This document shows positions 41,334 to 50,289 of a DNA stretch of 64,000 nt, one piece after another. A program made the position numbers and the translations under genes. Under the pieces are notes generated by a model. The model searched no databases. It was not told the origin of the DNA and was given only the letters and a program-made list of their open reading frames with translations. This DNA is from Pseudomonadota bacterium (GTDB taxonomy: Bacteria > Pseudomonadota > Gammaproteobacteria > Burkholderiales > Gallionellaceae). Each line of letters begins with the position of its first letter. The stretch's first letter is position 1. The DNA lies in contig JAPLQK010000092.1 of the NCBI GenBank assembly GCA_026399735.1, positions 1-64,000 on the forward strand, in the 5' to 3' direction.

Positions 41334-41708
41334 ATGACCGTGCTGCAGCACATCAAACCGGGTGACTGGCTGACGCTGGTGTTGTGCAGTATTGGTGTGG
41401 TATGGCTGATGCTGACGTTGTGGACGGGTGAGCTTGCCGATAAGGCGGTAATACGCAGCGGCGGCAAACTTTTTCGCGAAGTGTCGCTTTCGCGGAATCA
41501 GACAATTGAGGTGCCAGGTCCGTTGGGTATCAGTGTTATCGCCATTCAGGATCGTAAAGCACGCATCGCATCCGACCCCAGCCCGCGCCAATACTGCGTA
41601 CGTCAGGGTTGGCTGCAGCAAGCCGGCGAAATTGCACTATGTCTGCCCAATCAGGTGAGCGTCGAACTGGTCGGCAACCATAAACGTTATGACAGCCTCA
41701 ACTACTGA
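41334..41708 (+). CDS. NusG domain II-containing protein
   Basis: TM anchor followed by IEVPGPLGISVIAIQDRKARIASDPSPRQYCVRQGWLQQAGEIALCLPNQVSVEL. Confidence 0.85.
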   Translation: MTVLQHIKPGDWLTLVLCSIGVVWLMLTLWTGELADKAVIRSGGKLFREVSLSRNQTIEVPGPLGISVIAIQDRKARIASDPSPRQYCVRQGWLQQAGEIALCLPNQVSVELVGNHKRYDSLNY

Positions 41709-42258
41709 GCAACAGGAAGGGGGAAGCGGGAAGGGGGAAGGGCAAAACCGCTCCACGATCCTGCTTCACACCACGGCGGAAGACCACCATGTTGCGCGCA
41801 TGGCAGCGGTCGCGCTGGGATTAACGATACTGGAGGGGGCGATTCCCTCGCCCTTGCCCGGTGTAAAGCCGGGTCTGGCTAACATCGTTACGTTGATTGT
41901 GCTGGCGCGTTACGGATGGCGTATGGCTGTCTGGGTGTCTTTGTTGCGCGTGTTCGCGGGCAGTTTGATGTTCGGTAACTTTCTGACGCCGGGATTTTTT
42001 CTTGGTCTGTCAGGCGCCTTGCTCAGTCTGCTGGTGCTGGGCATTGCGCAACATCTGCCGTCACGCTGGTTCGGCCCTGTCAGTCATAGTATTTATGCCG
42101 CCTTCGCGCATATCGCAGGGCAAATGACGGTGGTTTATCTGTGGCTGATTCCGAATGCGGGCATCGCCTACCTGATACCGATTTTTGCCACCGCAGCACT
42201 GGTGTTCGGTACGGTGAACGGTTTGATTGCTGCCCGTTTCATGGAAGAAGCTAAATAA
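41689..42258 (+). CDS. Gx transporter family protein (heptaprenyl diphosphate synthase component I-like)
   Basis: ARMAAVALGLTILEGAIPSPLPGVKPGLANIVTLIVLARYGWRMAVWVSLLRVFAGSL. Confidence 0.88.
   Translation: MTASTTEQQEGGSGKGEGQNRSTILLHTTAEDHHVARMAAVALGLTILEGAIPSPLPGVKPGLANIVTLIVLARYGWRMAVWVSLLRVFAGSLMFGNFLTPGFFLGLSGALLSLLVLGIAQHLPSRWFGPVSHSIYAAFAHIAGQMTVVYLWLIPNAGIAYLIPIFATAALVFGTVNGLIAARFMEEAK
41715..41754. repeat. GGAAGGG heptad repeat (x4) plus CAAAACCGCTCC core, inside the Gx-transporter ORF 5' end
   Basis: ggaaggg ggaagcg ggaaggg ggaaggg caaaaccgctcc. Confidence 0.85.
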
Positions 42259-42276
42259 TTTGGAGATCCGTATCCC

Positions 42277-42882
42277 GTGAAAACTATTACGCTTGCTTTT
42301 ACCGGCGCATCCGGCATGCCATACGGCATGCGTCTGCTCGAATGCCTGCTGCAAAGCGGGCAGCGCGTGCATCTGGTGTACTCACAAGCGGCCCAGATTG
42401 TCGCCAAACAGGAAATGGGCATGGTGCTGCCGAATCGTCCGCAGGACGCCGAGCGCGAGCTGTGCGAACGGCTGGGGGTATTCAGCGGCGAGCTTCATGT
42501 GTTCGGACGCGACGACTGGTATGCCCCGATGGCTTCCGGCTCGAACCCCGGCGATGCGATGGTGATCTGTCCCTGCACCATGGGCACGCTTGCCAAAGTC
42601 GCTGCCGGCATCAGCGATGATTTGATCGCACGTGCGGCGGATGTGATGCTTAAGGAAAAACGTACACTGATTCTCGCACCCCGGGAAATGCCTTTTTCGG
42701 AGATTCATCTGGAAAATATGTTGAAGCTCGCCCGGGCAGGCGCCGTCATCATGCCGCCCAATCCGGGTTTCTACTATCAGCCTGCCAGCGTGCAGGACAT
42801 GGTGGATTTCGTGGTGGCGCGTATTCTCGATCACCTTGGCGTGGCGAACACGCTGCTGCCGAGGTGGGGCGAAAAACCTTAG
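42277..42882 (+). CDS. ubiX: flavin prenyltransferase UbiX
   Basis: LAFTGASGMPYGMRLLECLLQ; MVICPCTMGTLAKVAAGISDDLIARAADVMLKEKRTLILAPREMPFSEIHLENM. Confidence 0.95.
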   Translation: MKTITLAFTGASGMPYGMRLLECLLQSGQRVHLVYSQAAQIVAKQEMGMVLPNRPQDAERELCERLGVFSGELHVFGRDDWYAPMASGSNPGDAMVICPCTMGTLAKVAAGISDDLIARAADVMLKEKRTLILAPREMPFSEIHLENMLKLARAGAVIMPPNPGFYYQPASVQDMVDFVVARILDHLGVANTLLPRWGEKP

Positions 42883-43072
42883 CGGGGGCGGTTCTTATGG
42901 TGCACAACACGAAATGGAATTCAATCGAGTTTGGAAATATTGATTGATGCGTCGCCAGCGACAGTTTTAGGGTAGGTGGTTGGTAAGGATGAAAAACGGT
43001 TTTGTGCCACGCGTAACATTTCCCCGTTGATATGGATTGCACTCACTACCATGGCATGGGGTGTAGTGGAAA

Positions 43073-43738
43073 TCATGGGGGCTGCACACCGCCTAATAGC
43101 GTGAAGGGATTAATTGCAGAACCTTTCCACCATTGTTTCTCCGGTCCAAGTTCGAAAATGGTAAAGTGTAAATGAGGTGTTGCGGCATTGCCAGTCGCGC
43201 CAACATAGCCGATAAGATCGCCGCGCTTCAGGAGGATCCCTTCCTCAATACCTTCGGCATAGCGATCCAAATGCGCATAGTAATACACAAATTTTTCGCT
43301 GATATCGAATTGGTAAATAGTCAAGCCTCCAGGCTTGCTATCAAACAGCTTGGCAACTTTTCCATCAGCCACAGCAAACACGTGCGTCCCCTTCGGTGCA
43401 GGGATGTCGAGTGCTTCATGGCGGCGGTCAATGCCTCGCGCTTGATTGAACGTATCGCTCAGCTGACTGGCACTGACACCTGCAACAGGGATCAGTAGTT
43501 GATTGGTCACGGGTTTGACTATGACGACTGCGGGTGCGAACCTGGTGCTTGCAACCCTCTGAATCGAACTTGGCTCAGCCATATCGACCTGAGCGGGACC
43601 AGGAATTGCGATGGGCGGGGCCACTGCGGTAGAAGCGCGCATGGCTGACATGACTGTTGGGACGGGTGCTCCAGCTCCCAAAAAGAACATCAGCACACCC
43701 AGCAGCACGCCAGATAAAAAAATATAGATCCATTTCAT
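43073..43738 (-). CDS. M23 family metallopeptidase
   Basis: RRHEALDIPAPKGTHVFAVADGKVAKLFDSKPGGLTIYQFD...YYAHLDRYAEG...ATPHLHFTIFE. Confidence 0.92.
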   Translation of the reverse strand: MKWIYIFLSGVLLGVLMFFLGAGAPVPTVMSAMRASTAVAPPIAIPGPAQVDMAEPSSIQRVASTRFAPAVVIVKPVTNQLLIPVAGVSASQLSDTFNQARGIDRRHEALDIPAPKGTHVFAVADGKVAKLFDSKPGGLTIYQFDISEKFVYYYAHLDRYAEGIEEGILLKRGDLIGYVGATGNAATPHLHFTIFELGPEKQWWKGSAINPFTLLGGVQPP

Positions 43739-43754
43739 GACATTTCACCCAGGT

Positions 43755-44768
43755 CTATTTTTTAATCAAAACGATTACACCAGTGACGACTGATTGCGCC
43801 AGCGCAGTCGCGTCCCAATTCGTGAGTCGAATGCATCCGTGTGACTGGGTCTTGCCGATGGTCGATGGTTCAGACGTGCCGTGGATTCCGTAATGTTCTT
43901 TCGACAAATCGACCCACGCCACACCCACTGGATTGTTCGGACCCGCTGGAATAGTGGCCTTGGTGTCGCCCGGTTTGGCGTCCCAGAACAAGCTAGGGGT
44001 GTATTGGAATACTGGATTGTGTACGACGCCTGTAACCTTCCATTTACCCAGTGGGAGAGGGTCATGTTTGCTACCCGTCGTAGCAGGAAACTGGGCAATT
44101 ATTTTTCCATTAGCATCGAGCAAAGCCAGCGTGCCATTCGAGCCGTTGATGATCACTTTTTCCGCTTTCGGCAAGTCGCCTGTGGCGATATTAGGCACGA
44201 CAATTACTTCACCAACGTGGCCCATATCTTTGTCGGGATTAAGTTGTTTGAGCAACGTTGGGCTTACATGAAATCTTTCGCCCAATGCTTCTTCGACTGA
44301 TTCAAACCCCAGCACCGCCATGTTTGCCTTGTCTGCCCATGTTTTGGGAATCGGCACATACGAGCCTTCGATGTCGGCCTCCAAAATGGTGTAAGACAGC
44401 AAAATCGGTGCCACGTCGACACTCAGTGTACCCCAGGTTGGGGCGTCGATACTGCCCGAAACTGTCAGGCCTTGCGCTTTTTGGTAACCCTTTATCGCCA
44501 TACGCAAATTCTTTCCGTAAGATGCGTCGATCTCCCCAGATGAAAAATGCGCCCGATCCAGCAGCACTTGGCCGCGCAATACCAAGGCGCCCTTCATCTT
44601 TGGAACAACCGAACTAGCGCGCTCGGTTTCGCTGAGCGTATCAGGGGAGAACAATTCGGCAGCTTGCGATGGGCTGGGCGTATCAGGGGCGAGTAATTCG
44701 GCAGCTTGCGATGAGGTGCCAAATGCACAAGCGAAGGAAATTGCCACAATTATTTTTGTTTTTATCAC
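43755..44768 (-). CDS. L,D-transpeptidase (YkuD) with peptidoglycan-binding-like N-domain
   Basis: HYGIHGTSEPSTIGKTQSHGCIRLTNWDATALAQSV catalytic motif; signal peptide. Confidence 0.93.
   Translation of the reverse strand: MIKTKIIVAISFACAFGTSSQAAELLAPDTPSPSQAAELFSPDTLSETERASSVVPKMKGALVLRGQVLLDRAHFSSGEIDASYGKNLRMAIKGYQKAQGLTVSGSIDAPTWGTLSVDVAPILLSYTILEADIEGSYVPIPKTWADKANMAVLGFESVEEALGERFHVSPTLLKQLNPDKDMGHVGEVIVVPNIATGDLPKAEKVIINGSNGTLALLDANGKIIAQFPATTGSKHDPLPLGKWKVTGVVHNPVFQYTPSLFWDAKPGDTKATIPAGPNNPVGVAWVDLSKEHYGIHGTSEPSTIGKTQSHGCIRLTNWDATALAQSVVTGVIVLIKK
44636..44719. repeat. 42-nt tandem duplication inside the L,D-transpeptidase gene
   Basis: Second gcgtatcagggg...ttcggcagcttgcgatg copy is offset by 42 nt; encodes SQAAELLAPDTPSP / SQAAELFSPDTLSE. 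Confidence 0.85.
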
Positions 44769-45014
44769 TTAATCGTTCAGTAAATAATTCTGTTTATCAG
44801 GTTAGCCTGGGTAAATACAAAGATCTGTGCGCTAGCGTACCGTAACTTGCCAGGCCATTGCCAACGCCTGCAATTGTTAAGGGCTGTCCGATGCCTGCCC
44901 ACAGCTGGTTTGATTGTTTTTATAGGTTCGTTACCGTACAGACCGGTGGCAACATTGCGTTCAGTCTAAAATCACGCAGGGATGTCCTGTCAACTTAGAT
45001 AAAGGAATACGATC

Positions 45015-45200
45015 ATGAACAAGGATCAAGTCAAAGGGGTTGCAAAAGAAATCGCTGGTAAAGTGCAGGAAGCGTCTGGCAAATTAGTTGGCAGCAAAGA
45101 GCAACAAGTTAAGGGTCTGGGTAAACAAATATCCGGAAAAGCCGAAAAAACCTATGGTGATGCAAAGGAAGTTGTCAAGAACGCAAACAAACATTCTTGA
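45015..45200 (+). CDS. CsbD family stress-response protein
   Basis: MNKDQVKGVAKEIAGKVQEASGKLVGSKEQQVKGLGKQISGKAEKTYGDAKE. Confidence 0.92.
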   Translation: MNKDQVKGVAKEIAGKVQEASGKLVGSKEQQVKGLGKQISGKAEKTYGDAKEVVKNANKHS

Positions 45201-45272
45201 ATCATTAAGGTGATAACAAATGGCCGCTATGCGCGGCTGTCTGTAAAACTGCCAGCGATAACCGGTGTCAAT

Positions 45273-46559
45273 ATGTCACACGTTGTAAAACAGGTAGCCA
45301 ATCAGGACACAGGCTCATGGCTGAAGAAACTCGGCCCGGGACTGATTACGGGCGCCGCAGATGACGACCCCAGCGGCATCGCCACTTACTCCCAGGCAGG
45401 TGCGCAGTTTGGTTTTAGCATGCTGTGGACGGTATGGCTGACTTATCCGCTGATGGTTGGCATTCAGGTGGTCAGTGCCAAAATCGGCCGGGTCAGTGGT
45501 CAGGGCCTTTCTGCCAATATTCGCCAACATTATCCCGCATGGCTGTTATACACCATCGTCTGGCTGCTGCTGATTGCTAATGTAATCAACATCGCGGCGG
45601 ATGTCGACGCCATGGCAAACGCCCTGAAACTGATAACAGGGGGCCCTGCTCTCTGGTATGCTATTGGCTTCGGCGTGATATCGCTGTTGCTGCAAATATT
45701 TATTCCTTACAGACGTTACGTGCGCATCCTTAAATGGCTGACCCTCGCATTGCTCGCGTATGTTGCCACCCTGTTTGTCGTGCACATACCCTGGGAGCAG
45801 GTACTGATCAATACCTTACTGCCGCATTTGTCATGGGAGCCAGCATATATCACTACAGTAGTTGCCGTTTTCGGCACCACCATCAGCCCTTACCTGTTTT
45901 TCTGGCAGGCATCCCAGGAGGTTGAAGAACAGCTGGCCGATCCCCACGCGATTGCCCTGAAGGATGCGCCAGACCAGGCGAATGCCAACTTCCGCCGCAT
46001 CAAAATCGACAATTACATCGGCATGGCATTTTCCAATCTGATTGCCTTTTTCATTATTCTGACGACAGCGGTCACGCTGCATCTGCACGGCGTGACTGAA
46101 ATTCAAACCTCTGCACAGGCGGCGTCCGCGTTGCGACCGATAGCCGGCGAATTTGCTTTCCTGCTGTTTAGCGCCGGCATCATCGGTACCGGATTGCTGG
46201 CTATTCCGGTACTGGCAGGTTCCGCCGCCTATGCCATGGCCGGTGCCTTTCACTGGCGCGACAGTCTGGAACTGAAACCCATGGCGGCAAAAGGCTTCTA
46301 CGGCATTATCACTCTCTCCACGCTGATCGGTGTCGGGCTGTGTTTTACGCCCATCGATCCCATCAAAGCACTGTTCTGGAGTGCGGTCATCAACGGCGTG
46401 ATTTCCGTGCCCATTATGGCCGTGATGATGTTGATGGCAGCACGTTCGGACATCATGGGAAAATTCGTTATTTCGTTCAGGCTTAAAATTTTGGGCTGGC
46501 TATGTACTGCCGCTATGGCAATTGCGGTGGGTGCGATGTGCTGGTCACTGATCAAGTAA
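45273..46559 (+). CDS. NRAMP family divalent metal transporter
   Basis: LGPGLITGAADDDPSGIATYSQAGAQFGFSMLW; TISPYLFFWQASQEVEE. Confidence 0.92.
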   Translation: MSHVVKQVANQDTGSWLKKLGPGLITGAADDDPSGIATYSQAGAQFGFSMLWTVWLTYPLMVGIQVVSAKIGRVSGQGLSANIRQHYPAWLLYTIVWLLLIANVINIAADVDAMANALKLITGGPALWYAIGFGVISLLLQIFIPYRRYVRILKWLTLALLAYVATLFVVHIPWEQVLINTLLPHLSWEPAYITTVVAVFGTTISPYLFFWQASQEVEEQLADPHAIALKDAPDQANANFRRIKIDNYIGMAFSNLIAFFIILTTAVTLHLHGVTEIQTSAQAASALRPIAGEFAFLLFSAGIIGTGLLAIPVLAGSAAYAMAGAFHWRDSLELKPMAAKGFYGIITLSTLIGVGLCFTPIDPIKALFWSAVINGVISVPIMAVMMLMAARSDIMGKFVISFRLKILGWLCTAAMAIAVGAMCWSLIK

Positions 46560-46762
46560 AGGACTATATTGCGGTCACTTATAGCCATTCTTTCTATAAC
46601 CGGTTCGTCCCATTAGCGGCACGTTGTAAGTGACTGCTGTCTGGCGGAGCGATTATAAGGTTGAATTATCGCAATGGGGCAGCAAATCGGGGTCGCCTGT
46701 TTTCTGTCGGCGACACAAAAGGAATTAGTCAGGCTATTTTTGGCAAGATTTGGTAAGAGGTT

Positions 46763-47710
46763 TTGTTGGGAAATTCAAATACAAAAATAGTTGAAGTTGC
46801 CGCTGCCGTATTGCAGCGACCGGACGGTACTTTTCTGCTGGCGCAGCGCCCGGCAGGAAAAATATGGGCGGGATACTGGGAATTTCCGGGCGGTAAAGTG
46901 GAAGCGGGCGAGACGGCGCACGACGCGCTGGTTCGCGAGTTGCACGAGGAACTGGGGATCGAGGTCGTGACGGCTTATCCCTGGATTACGCGCATATTTA
47001 CCTATCCGCATGCGACGGTGCGATTGAGCTTTTTTCGGGTCACAGAGTGGCGCGGTGAGTTGTATCCGCATGAGGGCCAGCAATTTTCATGGCAACCAGC
47101 CACAGATGTGACGGTCTCACCGGTGCTTCCGGCCAATGCGCCTGTGCTGCGCGCGCTGGCGTTGCCGCCCCTGTATGCCATCAGCAATGCTGTTGAACTG
47201 GGGGTCGAACAGTTCATGAAAAAACTGCAAGTGCAGCTGCATGCAGGCTTGCGGCTGATTCAATTGCGCGAAAAAAATCTGAGCCGTGATGAATTGCGAG
47301 AGTTGGCGCAGCGTGTGCTGGTAATGGTGCATGCATCTGGCGCAAAGGTGTTGCTCAATGGCGATGTGGCGCTTGCACAGGAGATCGGCGCGGACGGGAT
47401 TCATCTGACTTCGCAGCAATTGGCTGAATTACACGAACGCCCTGCCGTGGATTGGTGTGCGGCTTCCTGTCATTCTGTGCAGGAATTGCGCCGCGCGGAA
47501 GCGCTGGGTTGCAATTTTGCGTTGCTGAGTCCGGTCTTGCCGACGAAGTCGCATCCGGGGGCTGCGCATCTGGGCTGGGAAAGATTTTCGAGCATTGCGG
47601 CGGGATCATCCATTCCGGTCTTCGCACTAGGGGGGTTAACGCATGCAGATATGGCAACCGCCTGGCAACGGGGTGCGCATGGCATCGCCTTGTTGCGTCA
47701 GGCCTGGTAG
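46763..47710 (+). CDS. Nudix (MutT-like) hydrolase fused to a thiamine-phosphate synthase-like domain
   Basis: Nudix box [26 protein letters not shown]; ThiE-like [19 protein letters not shown]...[25 protein letters not shown]. Confidence 0.92.
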   Translation: MLGNSNTKIVEVAAAVLQRPDGTFLLAQRPAGKIWAGYWEFPGGKVEAGETAHDALVRELHEELGIEVVTAYPWITRIFTYPHATVRLSFFRVTEWRGELYPHEGQQFSWQPATDVTVSPVLPANAPVLRALALPPLYAISNAVELGVEQFMKKLQVQLHAGLRLIQLREKNLSRDELRELAQRVLVMVHASGAKVLLNGDVALAQEIGADGIHLTSQQLAELHERPAVDWCAASCHSVQELRRAEALGCNFALLSPVLPTKSHPGAAHLGWERFSSIAAGSSIPVFALGGLTHADMATAWQRGAHGIALLRQAW

Positions 47711-47889
47711 TTTGGTTCGGTAAACTCCTGCTCGTCATTCGGCAATGCGACGCGGAACTCCTCATCCGCCCATTTTCCCAGATCGATCATTTTGCAGCGC
47801 TCACTGCAAAAAGGGCGAAAAAGGTTATTGGTATCCCACGGGGATTCTTTGCCGCAGCGCGGGCAAGGCACGATGGGTGGTTTATTCAC
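47698..47889 (-). CDS. yacG: DNA gyrase inhibitor YacG (zinc-binding)
   Basis: [40 protein letters not shown]. Confidence 0.94.
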   Translation of the reverse strand: MNKPPIVPCPRCGKESPWDTNNLFRPFCSERCKMIDLGKWADEEFRVALPNDEQEFTEPNYQA

Positions 47890-48647
47890 GATGTCAGGGT
47901 GCAGAAGGTCAAATCGAAGGGTACGTCTTGTTCAAACAGGGAGGACTTGGCTTCATAGTTTGCGACGATGAAACGAATATTGATGGCATATTTGTTTGCG
48001 CCAAGTTCGGGTATGCAGGCCAAATCAGAGGGCAGTGTGACTCGCAGCAGCTGCGCGGCACGTCCGCCCTGCATTTGCTGGAAAGTGCCGTTGTGAGCAG
48101 TGAAACTGATTTTTCGCCCGTTTTCGCGCAACAGACGCAACAAAATATTGATTGCATCGCTGATCGGCAGCAGTGGCGCTAACCAGTCAAGCAGATTGTC
48201 GCGGCGCAAACCGGCGGGTTGCTTCTGCCAGTAGTGATAGGAAGGCAGGTCAAACTGGCAAGTGCCGCCCGGCATGCTTGCGCGTTGTTTGATTCCCATC
48301 AGCCATTCGTTTTCGCGCAGTATCGTGCCGACTTTTCCGGTGATGGCGAGCAGCGCCGATGCGGCTTGTTCAATCTCGCTCAGGATGCCGTCGAGCGCCT
48401 GTTCGGAAATGGCCGGGTTGTTGTGCAAACAGGCGAGCGCGCGTTTCTGGCGTTCAAGTTCCTGCAACAGTTCAGATTTCAGATCGGGACGGCAGGCGAC
48501 TTCATGCACTTCAAACAACGTCGTCAGCGCAACATGATGTTCCATGCTGAGTTCGCACGTCAGGAAATAATTCATGCGAGCGAACAAATCCTCAAGACGC
48601 AACCAGGTGCGTACTTTTTCATTAATCGGGAATTCGTAGCTGATCAC
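47886..48647 (-). CDS. zapD: cell division protein ZapD
   Basis: MISYEFPINEKVRTWLRLEDLFARMNYF. Confidence 0.94.
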   Translation of the reverse strand: MISYEFPINEKVRTWLRLEDLFARMNYFLTCELSMEHHVALTTLFEVHEVACRPDLKSELLQELERQKRALACLHNNPAISEQALDGILSEIEQAASALLAITGKVGTILRENEWLMGIKQRASMPGGTCQFDLPSYHYWQKQPAGLRRDNLLDWLAPLLPISDAINILLRLLRENGRKISFTAHNGTFQQMQGGRAAQLLRVTLPSDLACIPELGANKYAINIRFIVANYEAKSSLFEQDVPFDLTFCTLTS

Positions 48648-48703
48648 GTCGTTATTGCCTGATATGCGATTAAAGTTGCCAATGTAAGAAGATATATTGA
48701 ATA

Positions 48704-49333
48704 TCAGCTTGCCGTCAAATAGTTGTTGTTCAGGTAGTGCTGGTGCAGGCTGCTAATCTGATTTTCCAGATCATCAATTGTACCGTCATTCTGGATGATG
48801 TCGTCTGCGCGTGCAAGTCGTTCTGTTGCCGGCATTTGCAATGCGATAATCGCACGGATTTGTGATTCGTCAATCCCGCTGCGCTGCATAACGCGTGAAA
48901 TCTGGTGCTGTTCGGTGCAATTAACCAGCAGGACGCGCTGAACCAGTTTTAAAAAATCCGGGCACTCCAGTAGCAGTGGCGCCATCAGTATTACGTAGGG
49001 TGACAATGTAACATATTGATTAATATGTATTTTGCTTATCTCAAGTATCATCGGATGCAGGATATTTTCCAGCTTTGACTTGGCGTCACGATCTGCAAAC
49101 ACCCGACGGCGCATTTTGTTGCGATCCATTGCGCCCTCCGGTGTGAGGTAATCAGCACCGAAGCCGGCCAGGATGGCGGCTATTGCCAGGCCGCCTGGCT
49201 GCGTCAACTGATGCGCGATGGCATCCGTGTCGATGATGCGCGCACCCTGCGCTTCAAACAGCCGTGCGACGGTGCTTTTCCCGCAACCGATGCCGCCGGT
49301 CAGACCAACGCAGCGCGGTTCGTGCAAGCTCAT
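48704..49333 (-). CDS. coaE: dephospho-CoA kinase
   Basis: VGLTGGIGCGKSTVARLFEAQGARIIDTDAIAHQLT; start set at MSLHEPRC, overlapping pilD stop. Confidence 0.95.
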   Translation of the reverse strand: MSLHEPRCVGLTGGIGCGKSTVARLFEAQGARIIDTDAIAHQLTQPGGLAIAAILAGFGADYLTPEGAMDRNKMRRRVFADRDAKSKLENILHPMILEISKIHINQYVTLSPYVILMAPLLLECPDFLKLVQRVLLVNCTEQHQISRVMQRSGIDESQIRAIIALQMPATERLARADDIIQNDGTIDDLENQISSLHQHYLNNNYLTAS

Positions 49334-50196
49334 TGTGCCAGCAGTTGCAGATAGTTTTGTGTCAGTGTTTGGCCCCAGAACAGGGCGATCAGGCCGCCGC
49401 CAGCAAGATAGGGGCCGAACGGAATCGGGATGTCGCGGCCATGTTTGACCGCGACGATCAGGGTGATGCCGACGACCGCGCCGACCAGGGATGACAGGAT
49501 GATGATCAGCGGCAGCAATTGCCATCCCAGCCAGGCGCCCAGCGCCGCCAGCAGTTTGAAATCGCCGTAACCCATGCCTTCCTTGCCGGTGACCAGTTTG
49601 AACAACCAGTACACAGACCAGAGCGCGAGATAGCCGAATACCGCACCCAGCAGTGCGTCATGCAGCGAAGTGTAGGTGCCATTCAGGTTGAACAGCAGTC
49701 CTGTCCAGATCAGCGGCAGCGTGATGTCGTCTGGCAGCAATTGCGTGTCGAAGTCGATTGCAGTCAGGGTGATCAATGCCCAGATCAGCAGGATTGCGCC
49801 GACAGATGCCAGTCCGAAGCCGAAGTGCCATGCCGCGAAGCCGCACAGGATACCGCTCAATGCTTCAATAATGGGATAGCGCGGTGAAATGGCTGCACCG
49901 CAGCCGCGGCAGCGGCCGCGCAGCAGCAGATAGCTGATGACAGGAATGTTTTCCGATGCGCTGATGGCGTGATGGCAGTGCGGGCAGGCGGAGCGGGGAA
50001 CCAGCAGATTGTATGGTTCACCGGGTGCGGATTCTTCGCCGTGCAGTTCGGCGCATTGCTGCTGCCAGCCCAGTTCCAGCATTTTCGGCAGGCGGTGGAT
50101 GACTACGTTGAGAAAACTGCCGACCATCAGCCCCAAAAAAGTGCAGGTGCCGATAAACAGCGGCGGGGAAGATTCAAGTAAGTCGAGAAGATTCAT
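49330..50196 (-). CDS. pilD: type IV prepilin peptidase PilD
   Basis: GLMVGSFLNVVIHRLP, CPHCHHAIS...CRGCGAAIS, KLVTGKEGMGYGDFKLLAALGAWLG. Confidence 0.95.
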   Translation of the reverse strand: MNLLDLLESSPPLFIGTCTFLGLMVGSFLNVVIHRLPKMLELGWQQQCAELHGEESAPGEPYNLLVPRSACPHCHHAISASENIPVISYLLLRGRCRGCGAAISPRYPIIEALSGILCGFAAWHFGFGLASVGAILLIWALITLTAIDFDTQLLPDDITLPLIWTGLLFNLNGTYTSLHDALLGAVFGYLALWSVYWLFKLVTGKEGMGYGDFKLLAALGAWLGWQLLPLIIILSSLVGAVVGITLIVAVKHGRDIPIPFGPYLAGGGLIALFWGQTLTQNYLQLLAQ

Positions 50197-50205
50197 AGGT
50201 TGATT

Positions 50206-50285
50206 CGAGTGAAGGGAGAAGTGATAAGGGTAAAGGGTGGAACAGCGGTTTTCCCCCTTGTCTCTTCCCCCTTGACCCTTCCCAT
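50206..50285. repeat. Degenerate heptad repeat in inverted arrangement around AGCGGTTTT core
   Basis: gtgaagggagaagtgataagggtaaagggtggaacagcggttttcccccttgtctcttcccccttgacccttcccatt. Confidence 0.7.
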
Positions 50286-50289
50286 TGTT

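Noticed and set aside
44769-45272. Possible Mn riboswitch upstream of the NRAMP gene
   Set aside because: I could not identify a yybP-ykoY-like conserved core by eye. A covariance-model search would be needed.
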